This document shows, one piece after another, positions 41,598 through 50,448 of a stretch of 64,000 nucleotides of DNA. The stretch spans positions 806,001 to 870,000 of the forward strand of contig NZ_CP099572.1 in assembly GCF_040409805.1 (NCBI RefSeq). The letters are read 5' to 3'. Numbering within the stretch: the stretch's first letter is position 1; each line of letters opens with the position of its first letter. A model generated the notes under the pieces. That model was given only the letters and a program-made list of their open reading frames with translations. It was not told the origin of the DNA and did no database searches. The DNA is from Polynucleobacter sp. MWH-UH23A. Lineage in GTDB: Bacteria > Pseudomonadota > Gammaproteobacteria > Burkholderiales > Burkholderiaceae. A program made the translations under genes and the position numbers.

Positions 41598-43814
41598 ATG
41601 ACTAATGCAATTAATACTTCCCGCCGTCAGTTTGTTGTTGGTTCTAGCGCTATTGCTACGGGCTTAGCTATCGGTTTTGATTTAAGTTTTATGTCCAATG
41701 CCCATGCGGCTATGGGCACAGGCACTACTTCTATGGCACCTTTGGCTACTCCAGAGATTGGTGTATGGGTAGTGGTTAAGCCAAATGATGATGTTGTAGT
41801 TCGTATTGTTCGTTCTGAAATGGGTCAAGGCACGATTACTGGTTTGGCTCAGATGGTTGCTGAAGAGTTAGAGTGTGATTGGAAGAAGGTCAACTATGAG
41901 TATCCAAGCCCCGCTGAAAGTTTAAAGCGCAAAGCCGTATGGGGTAGTTACTCTACTGGTGGTAGCCGCGGCATTCGTACATCTGAGCAGTATGTACGCA
42001 AAGGTGGCGCAGCCGCCCGCATGATGTTAATTCAGGCGGCGGCGAATCAATGGAATGTCCCGGCCTCAGAGTGCGTTGCTGCTAACAGCGTGATTACCCA
42101 TACTCCATCAGGACGCAAAACAACGTTTGGAAAAGTTTCTGTAGCGGCATCACAACTGCCAGTGCCAACAGAAGTTCCTTTAAAAGATCCAAAAGAGTGG
42201 AAACTCATTGGTAAATCAGTCAATCGTATTGATGGCGTCTCCGATAAGGTAACGGGTCGTCAGATATATGCAATTGACCTTAAGATGCCAGGCATGTTGG
42301 TTGCCAACATCAAAGAATCTCCTGTATTTGGTGGAAAGGTAAAGAGTTATGACGCCGCTAAAGCTCAGAGCATGAAAGGCGTAAAGAAGGTAGTGCAAGT
42401 TGGTGATTCAGCAGTTGCTGTGGTGGCTGATACTTTCTGGCAAGCTAAAACTGCTTTAGACCAAGTCAATATTGTTTGGGATAACGGCGCTAATGGCGAT
42501 GTCTCAAGCGCCTCAATTAAGAAGATGCTTGAAGATGGCCTGAATGCAGATGATGCATTTGTTCATAACACTAACGGCGATGTTAAATCCGCTCTCTCTA
42601 ATGCGTCTAAAAAGATAGAGGCAACTTATTTCTATCCATTCTTAAACCATGCAACGCTTGAGCCGCAAACAGCTACAGCAAAATGGACTCCGGATTCTTG
42701 TGAAGCTTGGGTGCCTACTCAAGACGGCGAGGCATCTTTGGCGGCAGTGATTGCAGCCTCTGGTTTGCCTGCTGAGAAATGTAACGTCTACAAAGTGAAC
42801 CTTGGAGGCGGCTTTGGTCGTCGTGGCGCTTTCCAGGACTACACAACCCAGGCGGTGAACATTGCAAAACAAATGCCTGGTACGCCGATCAAGTTGATTT
42901 GGACTCGCGAAGAGGATATGACGCAAGGTCGTTACCATCCGGTGATGATGTGCAAGATGACAGCAGCGATCGATGACAAGAAAAATGTCACTGGTTTGAA
43001 TATGCGTTTGTCAGGCCAGTCTATCTTGGCCGCAGTACGCCCAGCTGTTGTAGCTGCCAACAAAGGTAAAGATCCGTTGGCATTTCAAGGTCTCGACCCA
43101 AGTGGTGAACACGGTATTACCTATAGTTTCCCCAACTTGACGATTGATCATGCAATGCGTAATACCCATGTCCCACCAGGATTCTGGCGCGGTGTTAACG
43201 TCAATCAAAACGCCATTTTTATTGAAACCTTTATGGATGAATTGGCTGAAGCAACTGGTATGGATGCGGTGGAGTTCCGCCGTAAGCATATGAAGGACTT
43301 CCCAAGAGCAGAAGCGGTTTTGAATGCAGTTGCTGATGGCATTGGCTGGACCAAGCCTGCTGCCCCTGGTGTTTATCGTGGGGTTGCGCAGATGCGCTCA
43401 TTCGGTAGCTACGTTGCAGCAGCATGTGAACTTTCTGTGAAGAATGGCAATGAAGTGAAGATTCATCGCATTGTTGCTGCTACCGATCCTGGTTATGTAG
43501 TGAACCCAGCACAAGTCAATCGTCAAGTATCTGGTTCTTTCGTGTACGGCCTATCTGCACTCTTTGAAGAAGAAATTACGATCGAGAAGGGCGCTGTTGT
43601 GCAGAAGAACTTTGATACCTTTAACTCGATTCGACTCTCGCAAATGCCAAAAGTCGAAACCATCATTATTCAGGGTGGCGGTAAAGATTGGGGCGGAGTT
43701 GGTGAGCCAACGATTGCGGTTGCTGCACCTGCGGTGCTCAATGCGATTTACCGTGCTACCGGCAAGCGTTACCGTACAGTGCCTCTGAAAAATAGTGGTA
43801 TCAAGCTCGTTTAA
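41598..43814 (+). CDS. Molybdopterin-binding subunit of a molybdenum hydroxylase (IorB type)
   Basis: The start at 41598 has AAGGGGG close before it and gives 738 residues; it puts a Tat signal at the N-terminus (SRRQFVVGSSAIATGLAIGF), so the enzyme is probably exported folded. The body has the molybdopterin cytosine dinucleotide-binding blocks VRSEMGQGTITGLAQMVAEE and NLGGGFGRRGAFQDYTTQA, and the C-terminal catalytic Glu in GGVGEPTIAVAAPAVLNAIY. There is no FAD subunit, as in the IorAB class, which passes electrons to cytochromes. Substrate is unknown (aldehydes or N-heterocycles in relatives). soxX follows 18 bases later. Confidence 0.88.
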   Translation: MTNAINTSRRQFVVGSSAIATGLAIGFDLSFMSNAHAAMGTGTTSMAPLATPEIGVWVVVKPNDDVVVRIVRSEMGQGTITGLAQMVAEELECDWKKVNYEYPSPAESLKRKAVWGSYSTGGSRGIRTSEQYVRKGGAAARMMLIQAAANQWNVPASECVAANSVITHTPSGRKTTFGKVSVAASQLPVPTEVPLKDPKEWKLIGKSVNRIDGVSDKVTGRQIYAIDLKMPGMLVANIKESPVFGGKVKSYDAAKAQSMKGVKKVVQVGDSAVAVVADTFWQAKTALDQVNIVWDNGANGDVSSASIKKMLEDGLNADDAFVHNTNGDVKSALSNASKKIEATYFYPFLNHATLEPQTATAKWTPDSCEAWVPTQDGEASLAAVIAASGLPAEKCNVYKVNLGGGFGRRGAFQDYTTQAVNIAKQMPGTPIKLIWTREEDMTQGRYHPVMMCKMTAAIDDKKNVTGLNMRLSGQSILAAVRPAVVAANKGKDPLAFQGLDPSGEHGITYSFPNLTIDHAMRNTHVPPGFWRGVNVNQNAIFIETFMDELAEATGMDAVEFRRKHMKDFPRAEAVLNAVADGIGWTKPAAPGVYRGVAQMRSFGSYVAAACELSVKNGNEVKIHRIVAATDPGYVVNPAQVNRQVSGSFVYGLSALFEEEITIEKGAVVQKNFDTFNSIRLSQMPKVETIIIQGGGKDWGGVGEPTIAVAAPAVLNAIYRATGKRYRTVPLKNSGIKLV

Positions 43815-43832
43815 TCTGGAGAATTGCACTAG

Positions 43833-44309
43833 ATGAGCAAGAGGGGCGTTCTAGCGATCATATTGCTAGGCGCCCTTAGTTTCTCTGGAGTATTGGCGCA
43901 ACAAATAGTGGCGGGTCAGATTGAAAAGCCTCTGACTGCTACTCCCGGAGACGCACAGCATGGTCGTGCGATTGTCTTAAGTCGTCAAACAGGGCTATGC
44001 ATTCTTTGTCATAGCGGACCTTTTCCAGAGGAGCGATTTCAGGGTAATTTAGCTCCCGATCTGGCTAGTAGTGTTGGCTCTTTGACTGCCCCACAACTGC
44101 GTGCCAGACTCGTCAATGCAAGTTATTTCAACCCCAATACCATCATGCCGTCTTATTACCGTACAGATCATTTAAATCGTGTAGCGAGTAAGTTTGCAGG
44201 CCAAACGATTTTAAGTGCGCAAGAAATAGAAGATGTTGTCGCCTTCCTATTAACCCTTCAAAATGTGAATCAACAAACAAAAACAATCAGCAATAAAAAC
44301 ACCTATTGA
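43833..44309 (+). CDS. soxX: Sulfur-oxidation cytochrome SoxX
   Basis: The 158-residue protein has a signal peptide (ending SGVLAQ, about residue 23), one haem-c site CILCH at residues 56-60, and the SoxX-type block LAPDLASSVGSLTAPQLRAR followed by NTIMPSYYRTDHLNRVASKF, which supplies the axial Met. SoxX forms the SoxAX haem protein with SoxA, which couples thiosulfate to the SoxY cysteine in the periplasm. It starts the soxXYZA set and has TGGAGA before the ATG. Confidence 0.88.
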   Translation: MSKRGVLAIILLGALSFSGVLAQQIVAGQIEKPLTATPGDAQHGRAIVLSRQTGLCILCHSGPFPEERFQGNLAPDLASSVGSLTAPQLRARLVNASYFNPNTIMPSYYRTDHLNRVASKFAGQTILSAQEIEDVVAFLLTLQNVNQQTKTISNKNTY

Positions 44310-44312
44310 ATT

Positions 44313-44783
44313 ATGAAGATGCAATTAAGTCGCCGCCGTTGGTTAAAAAGTATTCAAAGTCTTAGTATTTTTGCTTTGGGCACTTGGTTTAGTCCTTTGA
44401 ATGTGCTGGCCAAAAAGGAGGATGCAACAAAGGCCATACAAGAAATCACAGGAGGTAAGCCCATCATTGATGGCAAGGTGAAGTTAGTTATTCCGCCGCT
44501 TGTAGAAAACGGAAACTTAGTTGTTCTCAAGCTGAGCGTTGAGAGCCCAATGACTGCTAATGATTATGTTAAATCCGTTCACGTCATTGCAGAAGGCAAC
44601 CCTTTGCCCAATATATTTACGGTGCACTTAACGCCGCGATCTGGAACTGCCAATATTACGACTCGTGTACGTTTGGCAGACAGCCAAACTGTGTGGGCAA
44701 TCGCGCAAATGAGCGATGGCAGTTTTTATCAAGGCTCTGCTGAGACTTTGGTAACACTCTCAGCTTGTACAGAACTTGTGTGA
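44313..44783 (+). CDS. soxY: Thiosulfate carrier protein SoxY, variant C-terminus
   Basis: The 156-residue protein begins with a Tat signal (SRRRWLKSIQSLSIFALGTW, residues 6-25) and has the SoxY immunoglobulin-like fold sequence KVKLVIPPLVENGNLVVL, NDYVKSVHVIAEGNPLPNI and ITTRVRLADSQTVWAIAQ. Canonical SoxY ends in GGCGG, whose Cys carries the sulfur intermediate. Here the chain ends VTLSACTELV: a Cys (152) is at about the right place but the glycine swinging arm is replaced and four residues follow the Cys. It may be a functional variant or a paralogue with another partner. It lies 3 bases after soxX. Confidence 0.82.
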   Translation: MKMQLSRRRWLKSIQSLSIFALGTWFSPLNVLAKKEDATKAIQEITGGKPIIDGKVKLVIPPLVENGNLVVLKLSVESPMTANDYVKSVHVIAEGNPLPNIFTVHLTPRSGTANITTRVRLADSQTVWAIAQMSDGSFYQGSAETLVTLSACTELV

Positions 44784-44793
44784 AGGTTTGGAT

Positions 44794-45123
44794 ATGAGTA
44801 AAACATCACGCACTTCCATCACCATGCCAACCACTGCAAAGCAGGGTTCGATTATTGAGATTCGTGCAATAGCACAGCACGATATGGAGTCTGGTTTTCG
44901 ATATACCGAAGGCGGTAAATTGATTCCTCGCGACATTATTCGGGAATTCACCTGCACCTATAACAATGTAGAAGTATTCAGGGCGGATTTTTATCCCGGT
45001 ACTGGCGCTAACCCATTAATTATTTTCACTACTATTGCCACAGAGACGGGTAATTTGGAATTTAGATGGGTCGGTGATGATGGTTACGAAGCAATCAATC
45101 AAGCCCACATTACGGTTTCATGA
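44794..45123 (+). CDS. soxZ: Thiosulfate carrier complex protein SoxZ
   Basis: The start at 44794 has GAAGG upstream and begins MSKTSRTSITMPTTAKQGS; a start at 44776 would add six residues overlapping soxY. The 109-residue protein shows IEIRAIAQHDMESGFRYTE and IIREFTCTYNNVEVFRADF, the SoxZ pattern. SoxZ has no signal peptide and travels with SoxY through the Tat pathway as a heterodimer. Its stop overlaps the soxA ATG by four bases. Confidence 0.9.
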   Translation: MSKTSRTSITMPTTAKQGSIIEIRAIAQHDMESGFRYTEGGKLIPRDIIREFTCTYNNVEVFRADFYPGTGANPLIIFTTIATETGNLEFRWVGDDGYEAINQAHITVS

Positions 45124-45902
45124 GTATTTCAAAAAGCTGGGCTTTTGTATTTGGTCTCTTCTATTTCTTTGCTTCTGCAGGCAGTAGCGCGTCAGAGCTA
45201 AACAAATCAAAGCTTCAGTCTAGCTATGAACTGATGTCGGCTGAAAATAAAGCGATGCAAGACGATGCAAGCTTAAATCCAGCAATGTTCTGGGTTGGTG
45301 ACGGCGAGGCCCTGTGGAATAAGCAATCTGAGAAAAATGGAAAATCATGTGCCAGTTGTCATGGTGATGCAAAAAAGTCGATGCGTGGAGTTGCCACCGC
45401 TTTCCCCAAAATGATGAAAGCCAAATTACAAACCCTAGAGGGGCAAATCAATCAATGCAGAACTCAGGCACAAGAACAAACGCCTCTGGCTTATGAGAGC
45501 AAAGACCTTCTTGCACTTACAGCATATATTGCATATCAGTCAAAAGGTTTGCCAATCGCTGTTCGCGAGACTCCTGAAAACAAAAGCGCTATGCAAAAAG
45601 GTCGCAAGACTTTTTACGAACGAATGGGGCAACTCAATTTATCCTGTGCTCAGTGTCATGAAGAGCGTGCGGGGCTTAAATTGGGCGGCGCAGTGATTCC
45701 ACAAGGACATCCAAATGCATATCCAATCTACCGTTTGGAGTGGCAAACTCTGGGCTCTTTGCAGCGCCGTCTACGCAACTGTATGAGCGGTGTTAGGGCT
45801 CAACAGTTTGAGTATGGTTCTCCTGAGATGGCGCAGCTTGAGTTATTTCTAGCAGCGCGTGCACGCGGGCTTCCCCTGGAGTCTCCAGGGGTAAGGCCGT
45901 AG
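45120..45902 (+). CDS. soxA: Sulfur-oxidation dihaem cytochrome SoxA
   Basis: The 260-residue protein has a signal peptide (about residues 1-25), a first haem-c site CASCH (77-81), a second site CAQCH (176-180), and the LRNCMSGVRAQQ segment with Cys221, which in characterised SoxA is the modified Cys that binds the active haem. Both haem sites are intact, as in dihaem SoxA. With SoxX it forms SoxAX. It closes the run; purU converges 16 bases later. No soxB, soxC or soxD is present in the window. Confidence 0.9.
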   Translation: MSISKSWAFVFGLFYFFASAGSSASELNKSKLQSSYELMSAENKAMQDDASLNPAMFWVGDGEALWNKQSEKNGKSCASCHGDAKKSMRGVATAFPKMMKAKLQTLEGQINQCRTQAQEQTPLAYESKDLLALTAYIAYQSKGLPIAVRETPENKSAMQKGRKTFYERMGQLNLSCAQCHEERAGLKLGGAVIPQGHPNAYPIYRLEWQTLGSLQRRLRNCMSGVRAQQFEYGSPEMAQLELFLAARARGLPLESPGVRP

Positions 45903-45918
45903 TGAAACAAAAAGCTAA

Positions 45919-46773
45919 TTAATCAGAGAATACGACTGAGGTAGCGCCATTGATTAAGACGCGGTCGTGCAAGTAGTAGCGCAGAGCGCGTGAAAGAACG
46001 GTGCGCTCTAAATCGCGGCCCTTACGTACGAGGTCCTCTGGGGTATCGCCGTGAGTAACGCGAGTGACATCTTGCTCAATAATTGGACCTTCATCCAAAT
46101 CGCTTGTAACAAAGTGCGCAGTTGCGCCAATCAGCTTAATACCGCGCGCGTGCGCCTGATGGTATGGCTTAGCCCCTTTAAAGCTAGGCAAGAAAGAGTG
46201 GTGTACGTTAATACAGCGGCCTGATAACTTAGTAGACAAGTCATCTGAGAGAATTTGCATATAGCGCGCCAAAATCACCATATCCACTTTCGATTCGGCA
46301 ATGATGTCCAAAAGTTTTGCTTCTTGGGCAGGCTTGGTTTCAGGGGTTACTGGTAGGTGATAGAAGGGGATATCAGCAAAATCAATGCTGGCATAAACAT
46401 CACGCGGGTGATTTGAAACAATGCCACAGATAATCATCGGCAGCTCGCCAATACGCCAGCGATAGAGAAGATCAACTAGACAATGATCTAATTTAGAGGC
46501 CATGATGAGAACGCGTTTCAGGTCTTTTACTGCACGTAGATTCCAAGTGAGCTCAAATCGTTTTGCGATTTCGGTAAAACCAGATCGCAAAGTATTGCCA
46601 TCTGTTGGACAGCTAAAGCTAACGCGCATAAAGAAGCGTTTTGATGCTTTGTCATCAAACTGTTGCGCCTCTTCGATGTCGCCACCTGCTTGGAAGATAT
46701 AAGTGGATACGGCGGCCACAATTCCAGGTTTGTTTGGGCAGGTTAGGGTGAGGTAATAGTTTTCAGTTGTCAT
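45919..46773 (-). CDS. purU: Formyltetrahydrofolate deformylase PurU
   Basis: The 284-residue protein has an N-terminal ACT domain (YYLTLTCPNKPGIVAAVSTY) and a formyltransferase-like C-terminal domain with VSNHPRDVY, MQILSDDLSTKLSGRCINVH, and HHSFLPSFKGAKPYHQAHAR. The last contains the catalytic His/Asp environment, followed by GATAHFVTSDLDEGPIIEQD. It hydrolyses 10-formyl-THF to formate and THF, supplying formate for purine synthesis and balancing the C1 pool. Confidence 0.95.
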   Translation of the reverse strand: MTTENYYLTLTCPNKPGIVAAVSTYIFQAGGDIEEAQQFDDKASKRFFMRVSFSCPTDGNTLRSGFTEIAKRFELTWNLRAVKDLKRVLIMASKLDHCLVDLLYRWRIGELPMIICGIVSNHPRDVYASIDFADIPFYHLPVTPETKPAQEAKLLDIIAESKVDMVILARYMQILSDDLSTKLSGRCINVHHSFLPSFKGAKPYHQAHARGIKLIGATAHFVTSDLDEGPIIEQDVTRVTHGDTPEDLVRKGRDLERTVLSRALRYYLHDRVLINGATSVVFSD

Positions 46774-46851
46774 CTTGAGAAGCGTAAATAGTGCTGGTAA
46801 ACCCTGATTTTAGCCTTTACCAGTTGGTAATGACTACATTCAAAGCAATTA

Positions 46852-47208
46852 TTACTTGCCAGGGTCTTTGGGTTGGTCGGCTGGGCCAGTAAGCGGTGAG
46901 CTTTTATCGATGACCTTAGGCATCACCACATCCTCACAGATAGGTTTGGGGCCAACAATATTGGTGAAGCTACACTCTTTTTTGGTAGCTGCCGATGCCA
47001 CATGCTCTAAAGGCGATTTGCCTGTAGTAACAGTTGACGCCACACTGGTTGCAGTAACGGGGTTAGCTACCGCAACCGCTGCAACGCTAGTGCCGGCCGA
47101 ACTTGCGGCTGCTGTACTGCTGGCACCAATCGCGGCGATTGGTGCGGCACAGCCAGGCAAGAAAATTGTGCTGATGAAGCAAAGTGCGGTAATCCAAAAA
47201 GCCCGCAT
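46852..47208 (-). CDS. Small putative lipoprotein, unknown function
   Basis: The 118-residue protein begins with a lipoprotein signal (RAFWITALCFISTIFLPGC, lipobox ending at Cys20). It continues with a low-complexity Ala/Ser/Val/Thr stretch and a C-terminal part with two Cys (KECSFTNIVGPKPICEDVV) that could form a disulfide. I recognise no family. It lies 14 bases after the exported protein gene, so the two are probably one operon. Confidence 0.6.
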   Translation of the reverse strand: MRAFWITALCFISTIFLPGCAAPIAAIGASSTAAASSAGTSVAAVAVANPVTATSVASTVTTGKSPLEHVASAATKKECSFTNIVGPKPICEDVVMPKVIDKSSPLTGPADQPKDPGK

Positions 47209-47222
47209 ACATCTAGCTTGTA

Positions 47223-47636
47223 TTACTTAGCCACTTTACAGACAGAATTGAATACGCCAGCTGTCCAGCTTTCACTAACTACGGGCTCGTATTTGCTATC
47301 GGGAGTATTGCTCTCCGAGACTACTTTTCCAGAACCCTTGTTTCCAGAAAATTCTTTATAGGCAATAGGGCGATAGCTCACTGATGGACAATCATATTCA
47401 TTTAAGCCAATGATGGAGCTAACGGCTTCTTTGTTAGTTGGATTGGTGCCCGGCTTTTTAAAGTCCAGCATAGAAATAATTTGAGTTTTCTCACCTTGCG
47501 TTTGTACAGTATCCAAATCGACATATACCGTCATGAGTGCATTAGAGCCTAATTCTTTCCATGCGGCATTAGCAGTTCCTTGTGCACCAATAAAAAGTGC
47601 TGAAGCAGTAAGCAAAGCCAAAAGAATGTTTTTCAT
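47223..47636 (-). CDS. Exported protein resembling the surface-adhesin E family
   Basis: The 137-residue protein has a signal peptide (about residues 1-24, ending ANAAW) and AAGG-like RBS (AAGGTAA) before the ATG. The mature sequence WKELGSNALMTVYVDLDTV, IISMLDFKKPG, and EYDCPSVSYRPIAYKEFSG resembles the small adhesin-E-like domain common in betaproteobacteria (an early Trp, Asp-x-Asp-Thr-like turn, and a Cys pair, here in YDC and SVCKVAK). Its role in this organism is unknown. Confidence 0.55.
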   Translation of the reverse strand: MKNILLALLTASALFIGAQGTANAAWKELGSNALMTVYVDLDTVQTQGEKTQIISMLDFKKPGTNPTNKEAVSSIIGLNEYDCPSVSYRPIAYKEFSGNKGSGKVVSESNTPDSKYEPVVSESWTAGVFNSVCKVAK

Positions 47637-47735
47637 TGATTTACCTTAAAAAATGAGCAATGCAACAAAACGTTAGCAAAACATTTAATGTATTTAGCAT
47701 TTTATACAGCTATCACAGCTTTGCCATATAAGAGC

Positions 47736-50198
47736 TTACTTATTGCTTAACTCTAGAGTGCGAGCTGCCTTCTCTGGCTTCATTTGTAAGGGCAGGTACT
47801 CATTCTTAGCCCATAGAGAATTCATATTACGGTACCAAGGACTTTGAACCCAGCCAGACTGCCCAGCTTGATAAATAAAGAGCGACTTCTCAAGATCGGA
47901 TAAGTCATAAATAGTACGCAGGCTTGGGGCCTGAAGCGTTTCATAAGGATTGTCTGAGCGCAATAATTCCAGGCGACCTACATTGACGGTATTACTATCT
48001 CCAGGAAACGGCGTACTGATATTAAATAGTTTTCCGATAAGAGGTACTTTGCTTAGTGGGCGATGCTCTGAAATAGCAATGTGAGCCTTACCCCATGACC
48101 AGGATTTTGGATCGTTTCCATATTGCTTGCTTAGATAGTCTAGTGCTTTATCGAGCGCTTGATCAGCTGAGTCCTGGCAGTTTTCAATATTTTGCGTTTT
48201 GGGATCGTCACACCAAGGGCTATCAGGATTTTTTAAAACACCTAGCAAGCCTCCTCGATAATTTTTATCGCCATAGGTTTGCGTGAAGATATAACCAAGT
48301 CTTGAAAAAACGTTACGCGTGAGTTGATCTGCCCAAGCATTAAAAATCAGGGCTGCTGAGCTATCTACTTTCATGTCGCCATTGAAGTCTTTGCTCATTT
48401 CCATAGCTTGATTTGCTAGTGGATGCTTTGATTTACTAGATTTAAATAAATCTAACAGTGGAAGCGAGCTTAAGGAGAGGGTGTCAGACTGCATTACCTT
48501 CATGTCGGCAAAACTATGGGTCTGCTTAGAATTAATGAGATCAACTATGCGATCGTAGCGAGCCGATAGATCCCAATCTCCAGTGAGCGGATTTGGGTCA
48601 TTAGTAGCGATAATCCGTTGATTTGCCGTAGCAATCCAACCTTGCTCAGGATTATTAATGGCTGGCAAATGGTCAAATGGAACATATCCTGCCCAGTCAT
48701 ACTGCTTTTCCCAGCCAAGCGCAGGTGCTACGCCATATAAACCCTGGTGAATGACTCGTTTAGGTGCAACACCAGCGGCTTGATAAGAAATGTTTTCATC
48801 CACATCAGCCATCACCACGTTTTGCATGGGTGCGTAATTCTTATGTAAGGCTGCTTTAAAAGAATCCAAATCTTTGGCGCGGTTCATTTCAAGTAAACCG
48901 ACCACGGATTGATTTTCTTGATCCAGCGCAGTCCAGCGAAGAGCCAGTGCATATCGATCGGTATCAATGAGCCGTTTCACTCGTGCATATGAGTCTGAAA
49001 TTACGGGCCCATGCCGCGTTTCTTTCACAATAAAAGTGAGTGGGGCTGAATCCTTGATATCAATGATTTCTTGACGCACCGTGAAAGGCAGCATGCCATT
49101 TGGGCCGCGATACATTCCTGGATTATTGGGGTCCACTTGTTCAAGATAAGTGTCTTGGACATCGGGGTTAGTGTTCGTAAAGCTCCATGCATACTTTTCA
49201 GCTCTACCAAGCACAATTGCTGGAATGCCAGGTAGGGTGCCGCCAATCACATTGAGTCCTGGGGCATCAAGATGCGCAAAATACCAGATAGCTGGTGCCG
49301 ATAAGCCTAGATGCGGATCATTGGCTAAGAGGGGCTTGCCAGTTTCGGTAAGTTTCCCGCTTAATGCCCAATTATTAGAACCAATGCCATCCTTACCACC
49401 TGGAAGATCAACGTGGGTAAGCTCGGTGGCTGGTAGTTTTTTGGATTTATTATTGGCTGGCCCGGTCTGTGCGTTAAATACATCGAGCTCTTTATAGAGT
49501 TTGGCAAAGTCCGTTGTAGTGAGAGTCTCACCATTGGGCTGAAAGGATGGCATTACCTCCCAGATTTGTTTGGTGCTGAGATATTGCGATAGCTCTAAAC
49601 GTTGCAATTCTTTTTGCCAATTACCCCCAAGGTCATACGCCATCATCAGCATCCAGGCTACGCTATCAGTAGGCGACCAATGCCCTGGTTTAGAGCCTGT
49701 TAAAAAATACTCCACCGGTAGTGCCCAACCCAAGTTAGCGTTACCAGCGTTGACACCATCTGAGTATGCTTGAAGTAATCTTTTTGCGGCAACTGGATAT
49801 TTGTCAAATTGTTTTTCGGCTGCACGCTTTATGCCAAGAGTCCGAATGAATCTATCAATATTGACCGTTTCAGAACCCAGAATTTCAGAGAGTCGCCCGC
49901 TAGCGATGCGGCGATTCATTTCTAGTTGCCAAGAGCGCTCAGTTGCGTGAAGGTAACCTAATGCAAACAAGGCATCAGTTTGGCTTTTAGCTTTGATATG
50001 AGGGATGCCGGTTTCATCAAAGGAGATAACAACAGAATCGCCCAAGCTTTTGATGGTTCTTTTCCCAGAGGGGTTGGATTGGGCTGAATATAGGTAAGCA
50101 ATAACAATTGCCAGCATCATCAATATGGCACCCCCAGCAATCCAACGAAGCGGTCGTAAGAGTTTGTAAATGCCAGCCATCTTTCTCTGAGAATTCAT
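47736..50198 (-). CDS. Penicillin acylase family protein
   Basis: The 820-residue protein has an N-terminal hydrophobic anchor or uncleaved signal (IAGGAILMMLAIVIAYLYSA), the alpha-chain pattern ALFALGYLHATERSWQLEMN, and the autocleavage/nucleophile site DGIGSNNWALSG with Ser274, which becomes the N-terminal residue of the beta chain after self-processing. PLLANDPHLGLSAPAIWYFA follows, the usual nearby motif. Relatives cleave amide bonds of penicillins or acyl-homoserine lactones (quorum quenching). The substrate is unknown. Confidence 0.88.
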   Translation of the reverse strand: MNSQRKMAGIYKLLRPLRWIAGGAILMMLAIVIAYLYSAQSNPSGKRTIKSLGDSVVISFDETGIPHIKAKSQTDALFALGYLHATERSWQLEMNRRIASGRLSEILGSETVNIDRFIRTLGIKRAAEKQFDKYPVAAKRLLQAYSDGVNAGNANLGWALPVEYFLTGSKPGHWSPTDSVAWMLMMAYDLGGNWQKELQRLELSQYLSTKQIWEVMPSFQPNGETLTTTDFAKLYKELDVFNAQTGPANNKSKKLPATELTHVDLPGGKDGIGSNNWALSGKLTETGKPLLANDPHLGLSAPAIWYFAHLDAPGLNVIGGTLPGIPAIVLGRAEKYAWSFTNTNPDVQDTYLEQVDPNNPGMYRGPNGMLPFTVRQEIIDIKDSAPLTFIVKETRHGPVISDSYARVKRLIDTDRYALALRWTALDQENQSVVGLLEMNRAKDLDSFKAALHKNYAPMQNVVMADVDENISYQAAGVAPKRVIHQGLYGVAPALGWEKQYDWAGYVPFDHLPAINNPEQGWIATANQRIIATNDPNPLTGDWDLSARYDRIVDLINSKQTHSFADMKVMQSDTLSLSSLPLLDLFKSSKSKHPLANQAMEMSKDFNGDMKVDSSAALIFNAWADQLTRNVFSRLGYIFTQTYGDKNYRGGLLGVLKNPDSPWCDDPKTQNIENCQDSADQALDKALDYLSKQYGNDPKSWSWGKAHIAISEHRPLSKVPLIGKLFNISTPFPGDSNTVNVGRLELLRSDNPYETLQAPSLRTIYDLSDLEKSLFIYQAGQSGWVQSPWYRNMNSLWAKNEYLPLQMKPEKAARTLELSNK

Positions 50199-50333
50199 AT
50201 AAATATTTTAATGTTTTTGGGCGGTATGCCAGTAAGTCTTAAGTGCTATGGGTCACCTTGGGCTGTTTCTGGCGCACATGCTAAAATTTGGGCTGTCTTG
50301 ATTTACATAGCGCGGCAATAATTGCTTGTGCGA

Positions 50334-50421
50334 GCCCGGGTGGTGAAATCGGTAGACACACAGGATTTAAAATCCTGCGACCTAAACAGTCGTGCCGGTT
50401 CGATTCCGGCCCCGGGCACCA
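50334..50421 (+). tRNA. tRNA-Leu (anticodon TAA)
   Basis: Acceptor GCCCGGG (50334-50340) pairs with CCCGGGC (50411-50417); the discriminator is A and CCA is encoded. The anticodon stem CAGGA/TCCTG encloses TTTAAAA with anticodon TAA at 50368-50370. A long variable arm (class II) and the T-arm CCGGTTCGATTCCGG are present. Confidence 0.97.
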
Positions 50422-50448
50422 AATCCAAATTCCTTGTATTCATTTCTT

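Noticed and set aside
50392..50448. A longer start for the exported protein, beginning inside tRNA-Leu.
   Set aside because: The tRNA is certain, and the later ATG starts a normal signal peptide.
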